Source: Polyangium sp. (in: bacteria)
GTDB taxonomy: Bacteria; Myxococcota_A; Polyangia; Palsa-1104
Reading direction: 5' to 3'
Assembly (NCBI GenBank): GCA_025450955.1
Contig: JANWLJ010000312.1
Span: 1 to 7,577, forward strand
DNA length: 7,577 bases
The notes beneath the pieces are model-generated. The model did no database searches, was not told the DNA's origin, and saw only the letters and a list, made by a program, of their open reading frames with translations. Both the position numbers and the translations under genes were made by a program. The number at the start of each line of letters is the position of its first letter. Position 1 is the first letter of the stretch. Positions 1 through 6,263 of the stretch are shown here, one piece after another.

Positions 1-888
1 GTAGCAGGCGTGCACCTGCGGCAGGTGCGCCTTGACCACGAAGCGCACGCCGTCGGCGTCGATCGATGCCGCGGCCTCGCGCTTGAGCTCGTCGTCGGTG
101 GGCTCGGCCGGCGCGGCGAGCGGCGCGGCGGTGATCTCGGCAGGGGGGGCGGGCGCGGGGCGCTGAGCCGCGACCTCGACCGGCGCGGGCGCTTTCGGCT
201 GGGCGCGGGAGTCGGTGGTGACCACCTTCATCGGCAGCCCGGTGCGATCGTGACGCGCGCGAACCCGGCCAACGCGCGGGTGCTTGGCGCGGGTGGTGAC
301 GGTGAGCGCCGCCAATCGGTGCGGCGCGGGCGCTGGGCGCGCGGGACGGAGCGCGGATGGCGCCGACGCGGTCTCGGTCGCGCCGGCTCTCGGGCCGGGC
401 AAGAGCGCAGGCGCGGACGACGGCTTCGGCGCGGGCGCGACCGCGGCTTTGACGGTGGGCGGCAGCGCCTGGCGTCGCACCAGAAAAAAGGCGCCGGCCG
501 CGGCGGTGAAGCCCACGGCGACGAGCGCGAGCGCGAGCGGCACCCGGCCCGAGCGCACCGCGCGCAAAAGCGCGCTGTCGGTCTCGACCGGGCCGCTCAC
601 CGTCGGCGCGCGCGAGGACGAAGCGGCGGCGGCAGGCCCCGGCTTCGCCGGATTTTTCGCGGCCGATTTCTCGGCAGCGCGACGGTTTCGACCGAGGGCC
701 GCGACCCGCAGCAGGCTCGGGGTCGGCGCCAGATGGCGGGTCGGCTCTTCGCCGCCGGGCAAGGACGCCGCCTGCGATTCGCCTTCGGCGCGAGGCGGCG
801 CTCGCCAGCCCTCGATCCGCCGGCCGCACGCCGCGCAGAAGGTGGCCGCCTCCGGTAATGACGCCTGGCAGTGCGGGCAGCGCGCCAT
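1..888 (-). CDS. Zinc-ribbon, single-TM, Pro/Ala-rich protein with AgmX/PglI-like C-terminal domain (3' end missing)
   Basis: The frame is open for 296 codons from ATG 888 to the left edge, where the gene is cut. Residues 1-25 form a zinc ribbon with two CxxC knuckles (C4-PH-C7 and C18-AA-C21), which fixes the start. Residues about 30-112 are low-complexity. Residues 117-137 (PLALALVAVGFTAAAGAFFL) form one hydrophobic transmembrane helix followed by RR, so the ribbon should be cytoplasmic and the rest periplasmic. Residues about 140-262 are a Pro/Ala-rich periplasmic linker. The last visible stretch, 'FVVKAHLPQVHACY' (283-296), resembles the beginning of the TonB-like tail domain of myxobacterial AgmX/PglI proteins, which has conserved cysteines. 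By family, a role in envelope or gliding-motility machinery is plausible, but no specific function can be assigned. It is divergent from pilT with 43 bp between starts and shows no clear Shine-Dalgarno. A generic TonB/energy-transduction protein is the main alternative. Confidence 0.82.
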   Translation of the reverse strand, partial: MARCPHCQASLPEAATFCAACGRRIEGWRAPPRAEGESQAASLPGGEEPTRHLAPTPSLLRVAALGRNRRAAEKSAAKNPAKPGPAAAASSSRAPTVSGPVETDSALLRAVRSGRVPLALALVAVGFTAAAGAFFLVRRQALPPTVKAAVAPAPKPSSAPALLPGPRAGATETASAPSALRPARPAPAPHRLAALTVTTRAKHPRVGRVRARHDRTGLPMKVVTTDSRAQPKAPAPVEVAAQRPAPAPPAEITAAPLAAPAEPTDDELKREAAASIDADGVRFVVKAHLPQVHACY

Positions 889-898
889 CGGTTGCGAG

Positions 899-922
899 AT
901 CGTACCACGTTAATGTTACGAT
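899..922. promoter_or_regulatory. Inverted repeat in the divergent intergenic region, possible back-to-back -10 elements
   Basis: ATCGTA (899-904) and TACGAT (917-922) are perfect inverted arms separated by 12 bp (CCACGTTAATGT), inside the 43-bp gap between the zinc-ribbon gene and pilT. Read outward, each arm is TACGAT (4 of 6 matches to TATAAT), 10 nt before ATG 888 on the minus strand and 9 nt before ATG 932 on the plus strand. The centre TTAATGTTA is AT-rich for this DNA. No convincing -35 box was found: TTGCGA at 892-897 is a weak match with a 19-bp spacer to the plus-strand arm. It could be a divergent promoter pair, a regulator site, or both. Confidence 0.35.
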
Positions 923-931
923 GGGAGCGGC

Positions 932-2149
932 ATGAACCAGATCCTCGACCACGTGCTCGGCGCCGCCCGGCAGCTCGGCGCCTCCGACGTCCACCTCAAG
1001 GCCGGGCTCCCGCCGGTGTTCCGCATCAAGGGCGATCTTCGCACCCTGCGCGACACGCCGCCGCTCACCGCCGAGGTGATCGGCACCTTCGCGGTCAATC
1101 TGATGAACGACCGCCAGCGCGAGCAGTTCGAAAAACACCACGACGCCGATCTGTCGTACGGCACGCCCGACGGGGTGCGCTACCGCGTCAACGTATTCCG
1201 CCAGCGCGGGCAGACCGGGATGGTGCTGCGCATCATTCCGCCCGACGTGCCGAGCTTCGAGCAGCTCAACCTGCCCGAGACGGTGCAGCGGCTGTGCGCC
1301 GAGGAGCGCGGGCTGGTCCTGGTCACCGGAATCACCGGCTCGGGCAAGTCGACCACCCTGGCGGCGATGATCGACGCGATCAACCGCGCGCGCGCCGCGC
1401 ACATCATCACCGTCGAGGATCCGATCGAGTTTCTGCACAAAGATCGGCGCAGCGTGGTGAACCAGCGCGAGATCGGCTTCGACGCCGAGAGCTTCGCCCA
1501 GGCACTGCGCGCGGCGCTGCGCCAGGATCCCGACGTGATCCTGGTCGGCGAGATGCGCGACCAGGAGACCATCGAGACCGCGCTGCACGCGTCGGAGACC
1601 GGCCACCTGGTGATGTCGACCCTGCACACCCTCGACGCAGTGGAGACGGTCAACCGCATCATCGGCATGTTCCCGCCGCACCAGCAGCAGCAGATCCGGA
1701 TCGCGCTGTCGTCGGTGCTCAAGGGGGTCATCTCGCAGCGGCTGGTGCCGCGCGCCGACGGCAAGGGGATGGTGCCGGCGGTCGAGATCCTGGTGATGAC
1801 CCAGCGCATCCGCGAGCTGATCGAAGATCCCAAGCGCACCCGCGAGGTGCGCGACGCGATCGCGGGCGGGCGCAACCCGTACGGGATGATGACCTTCGAT
1901 CAGTGCCTGACCGATCTCGTGCACCGGCGGCTCATCACCTACGAGACCGCGCTCGCCTCGTCGACCACGCCGGATGATTTCGCGCTCTACTTTCGCGGGG
2001 TGTCGAAGTCGTCGGAGCAGGTGGGGCCGGGGCAGGCGCAGCCAGCGCAGGCGGTGGTGGCGCGCATCGCGCCGCAGCCGGCGCAGCCGCAAAAATCCGG
2101 GCCGGCCGACGAGCCGGCGCTCGAGCTCGATCGTCCGGGCAGGAGGTAG
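932..2149 (+). CDS. pilT: Type IV pilus retraction ATPase PilT
   Basis: A hexameric cytoplasmic ATPase of the secretion ATPase superfamily. PilT powers disassembly of type IV pili, and so twitching or social motility. The 405-residue protein has the N-terminal PAS-like region ('ASDVHLKAGLPPVFRI', about 17-32), Walker A GITGSGKST (133-141, Lys139), the Asp box VEDPIEF (161-167), Walker B VILVGEMRD (202-210, Glu207) and the His box ending STLHT (His232). The QRIRELIE stretch at 291-298 sits where PilT has its AIRNLIRE retraction motif, followed by the usual 'MTFDQCLTDLV' segment. Start ATG 932 has GGGAG at 923-927, a short 4 nt away. Typical PilTs are about 345-375 residues; the excess is a Gln/Pro/Ala-rich tail after about residue 360. 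It opens the plus-strand gene run, and its stop lies against the next gene's ribosome binding site. A PilU-like or other PilT paralogue is possible, as myxobacteria often have several. Confidence 0.93.
   Translation: MNQILDHVLGAARQLGASDVHLKAGLPPVFRIKGDLRTLRDTPPLTAEVIGTFAVNLMNDRQREQFEKHHDADLSYGTPDGVRYRVNVFRQRGQTGMVLRIIPPDVPSFEQLNLPETVQRLCAEERGLVLVTGITGSGKSTTLAAMIDAINRARAAHIITVEDPIEFLHKDRRSVVNQREIGFDAESFAQALRAALRQDPDVILVGEMRDQETIETALHASETGHLVMSTLHTLDAVETVNRIIGMFPPHQQQQIRIALSSVLKGVISQRLVPRADGKGMVPAVEILVMTQRIRELIEDPKRTREVRDAIAGGRNPYGMMTFDQCLTDLVHRRLITYETALASSTTPDDFALYFRGVSKSSEQVGPGQAQPAQAVVARIAPQPAQPQKSGPADEPALELDRPGRR
2141..2146 (+). promoter_or_regulatory. Perfect Shine-Dalgarno that sets an ATC start
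   Basis: AGGAGG immediately precedes the pilT stop codon TAG (2147-2149) and ends 5 nt before ATC at 2152. It is the only full-consensus ribosome binding site seen at a gene start in this window. Its position implies translational coupling: ribosomes ending pilT could re-initiate on the next gene. No ATG, GTG or TTG lies at a usable distance in the downstream gene's frame. Confidence 0.75.
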
Positions 2150-2151
2150 CC

Positions 2152-3597
2152 ATCCGACCTGCGGCCTTCCGTCGAGCGCGCCTCGTCCTCGTATCTTTCG
2201 CAGCCGCCGTCGCGCTCGCCGCGAGCTTGCCCGCCCGCGCCGCCGCGCGTCCGCTGATCGCGGTGGTGCCGTTCAGCGGGCCGCAGGCCAAGGCCGCCGA
2301 GGCGGAGGTGGTGCGGGCGCTGCGCACGCGCGCGCGGCTGGTGCCGGCCTCGCGCTGGAAGGCGTCGTCGCGCAAGCTGTTCGCGCCGTCGCACTCGGCC
2401 GAGGACATCTCCGCGGTCGCCGAAGACGTGGGCGCGGTGCTGGTGATCACCGGCGCGGTCAAGCGCGACGGCCGTCGCTGGCAGCTCGCGGTCACCGTCC
2501 ACGACGGCCAGACCGGCCGCGGCCGCGACCGGCTGAAGTATCCGCTCAAAGGGCCGCGCGTCGAGCGGCGCACCTTGAACCTGCTCGGGGTCGAGGTGCA
2601 GGCGGCGTTCGTCCACGCGCTCAGCGCCGCCGGCCCGACGGCGAGCGCGCCCGAAGAGACGCCGCAGCCCAAAGCGCAGCCGAAAGTGGCGACCATCGAG
2701 GACGACAGCGGCGACGATCAGCCGGCCAAGACCGAAGACAAGCCGGAGGCGCCGCCGCTCGGCGCTGCGCCGGCAGAAAAGCCGGCGGAAAATAGTTCGG
2801 CGTCCGTTCCGCTCGAGCGGCCGGAGTGGGCGCCCTACTTCGAGGTCTCGGCGGGCGGATTGATCTCGGCGCGGAGCTGGGATTTCCAACCGACCACCCT
2901 GCCCCGCTTTCACACGCCGGGCGTGGTCCCCGGGGTGCAGGTCGACCTGACGCTCTACCCGCTCGCGTTTCTCTGGGACCGCACCGCCGGGGTGTTCTCG
3001 ACGCTCGGGCTCGGCGCCACCCTCGACAAACCGATTTGGGGACCGGCCACCGGCCCCGATCCGAGCGACGCGACCAAGTACGGCACCAGCGAGCTGCGCG
3101 TCGAAGGCGGGCTCAGGTGGCGCTTCGTCCTCTATAAACCGCTGCCGCGGCCGGAGCTGGTGGTCGAGGCGGGCGGCGGGCTGCACCAGTTCGCGATCGC
3201 CAAGCGGGTCGATCCGGTGACGATGAACCCGGTCGACGTCGGCCCGCCCGACGTCGGCTACGCCTACGTCTCGCTCGGCGGAAGGCTGCGGCTGCACTTT
3301 GCCAGGTGGGCGCTCATCTGGGCCGGCTTTCACTACGACCTCGTCACCACCGCCGGGCCGGCCACCACCTCCGACGAGTACGGACCGGCGCGCACCTACG
3401 GCCTGCGCGTCGAGGGCGGGCTCACCTTCCGGGTGTGGCGCGGGCTCGAGATCCTCGCCAGCGGCTTCTATGAGCGCTTCCAGCTCACCTTCCGCGGATC
3501 GGATCCGCCGCCCGCCCTGCCGGGGATGGGCAACCTCGCCGAGAGCGCGCTCGATCAATACTTCGGCGGCGCGCTCAGCGTCGGCTACGAGTACTGA
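2152..3597 (+). CDS. Secreted two-part protein: FlgO/CsgG/TolB-like domain plus C-terminal beta-barrel-like domain
   Basis: No specific family name is recognised. Read from ATC 2152 (481 codons before the stop), the protein begins with a classic signal peptide: basic residues R2-R10, a hydrophobic core at about 11-26 and an AxA cleavage site near residue 30. Residues about 35-160 ('PLIAVVPFSG', then 'VLVITGAVKRDGRRWQLAVTV' and 'DGQTG') resemble the alpha/beta fold of FlgO/CsgG/TolB-like lipoprotein-associated domains. Residues about 163-222 are an acidic, Pro/Lys/Glu-rich linker. Residues 224-481 show repeated amphipathic strands rich in Gly and aromatics ('YFEVSAGG', 'LRVEGGL', 'YAYVSLGGRLRL') and end in Tyr-Glu-Tyr, as outer-membrane barrels end in an aromatic residue. 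The likely location is the outer membrane or periplasm. The first later start, TTG 2227, has no Shine-Dalgarno and would delete most of the signal peptide. It sits 2 nt after pilT, so it may work with the pilus machinery (inference). Confidence 0.8.
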   Translation: MRPAAFRRARLVLVSFAAAVALAASLPARAAARPLIAVVPFSGPQAKAAEAEVVRALRTRARLVPASRWKASSRKLFAPSHSAEDISAVAEDVGAVLVITGAVKRDGRRWQLAVTVHDGQTGRGRDRLKYPLKGPRVERRTLNLLGVEVQAAFVHALSAAGPTASAPEETPQPKAQPKVATIEDDSGDDQPAKTEDKPEAPPLGAAPAEKPAENSSASVPLERPEWAPYFEVSAGGLISARSWDFQPTTLPRFHTPGVVPGVQVDLTLYPLAFLWDRTAGVFSTLGLGATLDKPIWGPATGPDPSDATKYGTSELRVEGGLRWRFVLYKPLPRPELVVEAGGGLHQFAIAKRVDPVTMNPVDVGPPDVGYAYVSLGGRLRLHFARWALIWAGFHYDLVTTAGPATTSDEYGPARTYGLRVEGGLTFRVWRGLEILASGFYERFQLTFRGSDPPPALPGMGNLAESALDQYFGGALSVGYEY

Positions 3598-3609
3598 CCC
3601 GCCTCGTGC

Positions 3610-3615
3610 TATAGA
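3610..3615 (+). promoter_or_regulatory. -10-like box just upstream of alaS
   Basis: TATAGA (4 of 6 matches to TATAAT) ends 7 nt before the alaS ATG, in the 25-bp gap after the preceding stop codon. Normal -10 to start-site spacing would begin the transcript at about 3622, giving an almost leaderless mRNA. The sequence before the ATG (CGCGGGC) has no good Shine-Dalgarno. No -35 match was found at the usual spacing. Confidence 0.3.
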
Positions 3616-3622
3616 CGCGGGC

Positions 3623-6247
3623 ATGACGTCCGCGGAAATTCGCAAGAGCTTTCTCGACTATTTCCAGAAGCAGGGACACGAGGTGGTGCGCTCCTCGCCG
3701 CTGGTGCCGCAAAACGATCCGACGCTGCTGTTCACCAACGCCGGGATGGTGCAGTTCAAGGACGTGTTCACCGGGCGCGAGGTGCGGCCCTACCGGCGCG
3801 CCACCTCGTCGCAGAAGTGCGTGCGCGCGGGCGGCAAGCACAACGACCTCGAGAACGTCGGGCGCACCGCGCGGCACCACACCTTCTTCGAGATGCTCGG
3901 CAACTTCTCGATGGGCGACTACTTCAAGGAGGGCGCGATCGCGTTCGCCTGGCAGTGGCTCACCGAGTCGCTCGGGCTCGATCCCAAGCGGATGGTGATC
4001 ACCGTGTTCGGCGGCGAGCCGTCGCTTCAGCTTGGTCCTGACGACGAGGCGCGCGCGCTGTGGCGCAAGGTGAGCGGCTACGGCGACGACCGCATCTTCG
4101 GGCTCGGGATGAAAGACAACTTCTGGATGATGGGCGACACCGGGCCGCAGGGGCCGTGCTCGGAGATCCATTATTACGTCGGCGCGGGCGCGCCCGATCC
4201 GTCGACCTTCGGCGAAGAGCCGGCGCCCGACGGGACCGGCTGGATGGAGATCTGGAATCTGGTCTTCATGCAGTTCCAAAAGACTTCGAAGGACGCGCCG
4301 CTCAGTCCATTGCCGAAGCCCTCGATCGACACCGGCGCGGGGCTCGAGCGGGTGGCGGCGGTGGTGCAAGGCGTGAGGTCGAACTACGACACCGATCTCG
4401 TGCGGCCGCTCGTCGAGGCGGCAGGGCGAATGGCCAAGAAGCGCTACGGCGCGACCATGAGCGACGACGACGTCTCGATGCGGGTGCTCGCCGATCACGC
4501 GCGCGCCTCGGCGTTCTTGATCGCCGACGGGGTGATGCCGTCGAACGAAGGGCGCGGCTACGTGCTCCGGCGCATCATGCGGCGCGCGATCCGGCACGGG
4601 GTCCGGCTCGGGCTCGCCGAGGGGGAGTTCGGGCTGCTCTGCCAGAACGTGGTGAGCGCGATGGGCGGTCACTTCACCGAGCTCAAAGAGGCGCAAGGGC
4701 TGATCGCGCGCGCGGTCGACGCCGAGGATCTCGGATTTCGCCGCACGCTCGATCGCGGGATGAAGCTCCTCGACGAGGAGGTGGCCCGTCGCGAGCGCGG
4801 TCAGGCGCTGCCGGGCGAGGTGGTGTTCAAGCTCTACGACACCTACGGCTTTCCCGCCGACCTGACGCGGGTGATCGCCGAGGAGCGCGGCTTTACCGTC
4901 GATGAAGAGGGGTTCGAGCGCGAGATGGGAAAGCAGCGCGCGCGCTCCGAGGAGTTCGGCGGCTCGGGCGAAGAGGCGGTCTCGGACGTCTACAAGCTGA
5001 AGGAGCGCGAGCTCGGCGCGACCCAATTTCTCGGCTACGAGACGACGTCCGCGAGTGGGAGGATTTTGTGGATCTCGGGCGGTGAGCGCTTCGATCTGAT
5101 CGCCGACCAGACGCCGTTTTACGGCGAGTCGGGCGGGCAGGTCGGCGACACCGGTAAAATCGAGAGCGATCGCTTTTCGGCCGAGGTGCTCGACACCCAC
5201 AAGACGCCGGGCGGGCTCATCATCCATCAGTGCAAGCTCGTGCGCGGGCGGCCCGAGCCGGGCGAGAGCGCCACATTCACCGTCGACGTCGAGCGGCGCG
5301 ACGCGATTCGCGCCAACCACTCGGCGACCCATCTTCTGCACCTCGCGCTCAAAGAGGTGCTCGGCGATCACGTGGCGCAGAAGGGCTCGCTCGTCGGGCC
5401 GGACAAGCTGCGCTTCGACTTTTCGCATTTTCAGCCGATGACCGAGGAGGAGAAGCGGCGGGTCGAGGAGCTGGTCAACAGCGAGATCCGTCACAACGCC
5501 GACTCGGTGATCGACGTGAAGTCGTTCGACGAGGCCAAGCGCTCGGGCGCGGTCGCGCTGTTCGGCGAAAAATATGGCGACGTGGTGCGGGTGATGCGGA
5601 TCGGGCGCCGCTCGGTCGAGCTGTGCGGCGGCACCCACGTCCGGCGCGCGGGCGACATCGGGCTGTTCAAGATCACCGGCGAGGTCGGGATCGCGCAGGG
5701 CGTCCGGCGCATCGAGGCGGTGACCGGCCGGGGCGCGCTCGACTACGTGCAGAAGCTCGAGGACGAGCTCGGCCGCGCCGCCGAGCGCACCCGCGCGCCG
5801 CTGTTTCAGGTCGCGTCGCAGGTCGAGCGCCTGCAAAAAGATCTCAAGGAGCGCGATCGGCGCATCGAGGAGCTGCAGCGCAAGCTGGCGTCTGGGGGCG
5901 GTCGCGATCTGCTGGCGGGCGCGCGCGAGATCGCGGGCATGAAGGTGCTCTCGTCGCGCACCGACGTCGCCGATCCGAAGGCGCTGCGCGAGGTCGCCGA
6001 TCAGCTCCGCGCGAAAATCGGAAGCGGCGTGGTGGTCCTCGGCGGCGCCGGCGACGGCAAGGTGTCGCTGGTCGCGGCGGTCTCCGCCGATCTGGTGGGC
6101 CGGGTGCACGCCGGAAAGATCATCGGCGAGGTGGCCCGGCTCGTCGGTGGCAAGGGCGGCGGCAAGCCCGATCTCGCCCAGGGCGGCGGCACCGACGCGG
6201 CCAAGCTCGACGAGGCGCTGGAAGCGGTATACGGCCTCATCCGCTGA
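3623..6247 (+). CDS. alaS: Alanine-tRNA ligase
   Basis: Class II aminoacyl-tRNA synthetase that charges tRNA-Ala with alanine in the cytoplasm and hydrolyses mischarged Ser/Gly-tRNA-Ala. At 874 residues it matches the usual bacterial length (about 875). The catalytic core starts at 'SAEIRKSFLDYF' (3-14) and includes 'NDPTLLFTNAGM' (31-42), motif 2 around HHTFFEMLGNFSMGDYF (85-101) and motif 3 DTGAGLERV (236-244). The editing domain has 'FYGESGGQVGDTG' (from 499), HSATH (566-570) and CGGTH (668-672), which together supply the zinc/editing ligands. A coiled coil at about 734-756 leads to the C-terminal DHHA1/C-Ala domain with 'GGKGGGKPDLAQGG' near the end. All key residues are present. The frame is open far upstream of ATG 3623, but that part overlaps the previous gene in another frame and has no AlaRS similarity. 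It lies 25 nt after the barrel-like gene and 16 nt before the PilZ gene. Confidence 0.98.
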   Translation: MTSAEIRKSFLDYFQKQGHEVVRSSPLVPQNDPTLLFTNAGMVQFKDVFTGREVRPYRRATSSQKCVRAGGKHNDLENVGRTARHHTFFEMLGNFSMGDYFKEGAIAFAWQWLTESLGLDPKRMVITVFGGEPSLQLGPDDEARALWRKVSGYGDDRIFGLGMKDNFWMMGDTGPQGPCSEIHYYVGAGAPDPSTFGEEPAPDGTGWMEIWNLVFMQFQKTSKDAPLSPLPKPSIDTGAGLERVAAVVQGVRSNYDTDLVRPLVEAAGRMAKKRYGATMSDDDVSMRVLADHARASAFLIADGVMPSNEGRGYVLRRIMRRAIRHGVRLGLAEGEFGLLCQNVVSAMGGHFTELKEAQGLIARAVDAEDLGFRRTLDRGMKLLDEEVARRERGQALPGEVVFKLYDTYGFPADLTRVIAEERGFTVDEEGFEREMGKQRARSEEFGGSGEEAVSDVYKLKERELGATQFLGYETTSASGRILWISGGERFDLIADQTPFYGESGGQVGDTGKIESDRFSAEVLDTHKTPGGLIIHQCKLVRGRPEPGESATFTVDVERRDAIRANHSATHLLHLALKEVLGDHVAQKGSLVGPDKLRFDFSHFQPMTEEEKRRVEELVNSEIRHNADSVIDVKSFDEAKRSGAVALFGEKYGDVVRVMRIGRRSVELCGGTHVRRAGDIGLFKITGEVGIAQGVRRIEAVTGRGALDYVQKLEDELGRAAERTRAPLFQVASQVERLQKDLKERDRRIEELQRKLASGGGRDLLAGAREIAGMKVLSSRTDVADPKALREVADQLRAKIGSGVVVLGGAGDGKVSLVAAVSADLVGRVHAGKIIGEVARLVGGKGGGKPDLAQGGGTDAAKLDEALEAVYGLIR

Positions 6248-6251
6248 CTGA

Positions 6252-6257
6252 TATAAT
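6252..6257 (+). promoter_or_regulatory. Perfect TATAAT box 6 nt before the PilZ gene start
   Basis: TATAAT matches the sigma-70 -10 consensus exactly, in the 16-bp gap between the alaS stop and GTG 6264. With standard spacing (+1 seven bases after the last T), transcription would start at 6264, the G of the start codon, giving a leaderless mRNA. No Shine-Dalgarno precedes the GTG. No recognisable -35 was found about 17 bp upstream, inside the end of alaS, so the match may be partly chance. Confidence 0.4.
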
Positions 6258-6263
6258 GCCAGC

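Noticed and set aside
10..913. Two long overlapping open frames on the plus strand (10-858 and 284-913)
   Set aside because: Arg/Gly/Ala-rich translations without domains. The opposite strand over the same bases encodes a zinc ribbon, a TM helix and an AgmX-like tail in a continuous frame.
2227..2229. TTG start for the secreted barrel-like protein
   Set aside because: There is no Shine-Dalgarno before it, and it removes the basic and hydrophobic parts of the signal peptide encoded directly upstream.
3299..3622. 108-codon N-terminal extension of alaS
   Set aside because: It overlaps the preceding gene in another frame, is Ser/Pro/Arg-rich, and AlaRS similarity begins exactly at ATG 3623.
1987..3645. 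552-codon open frame on the minus strand
   Set aside because: Antisense shadow of the secreted barrel-like gene and pilT end. The composition is that of GC-rich reversed codons, with no domain, and the plus-strand gene has a signal peptide and ribosome binding site.
3575..6109. 844-codon open frame antisense to alaS
   Set aside because: His/Arg/Leu-rich mirror of alaS codons with no recognisable domain. Long antisense frames are expected when third positions are nearly all G/C.
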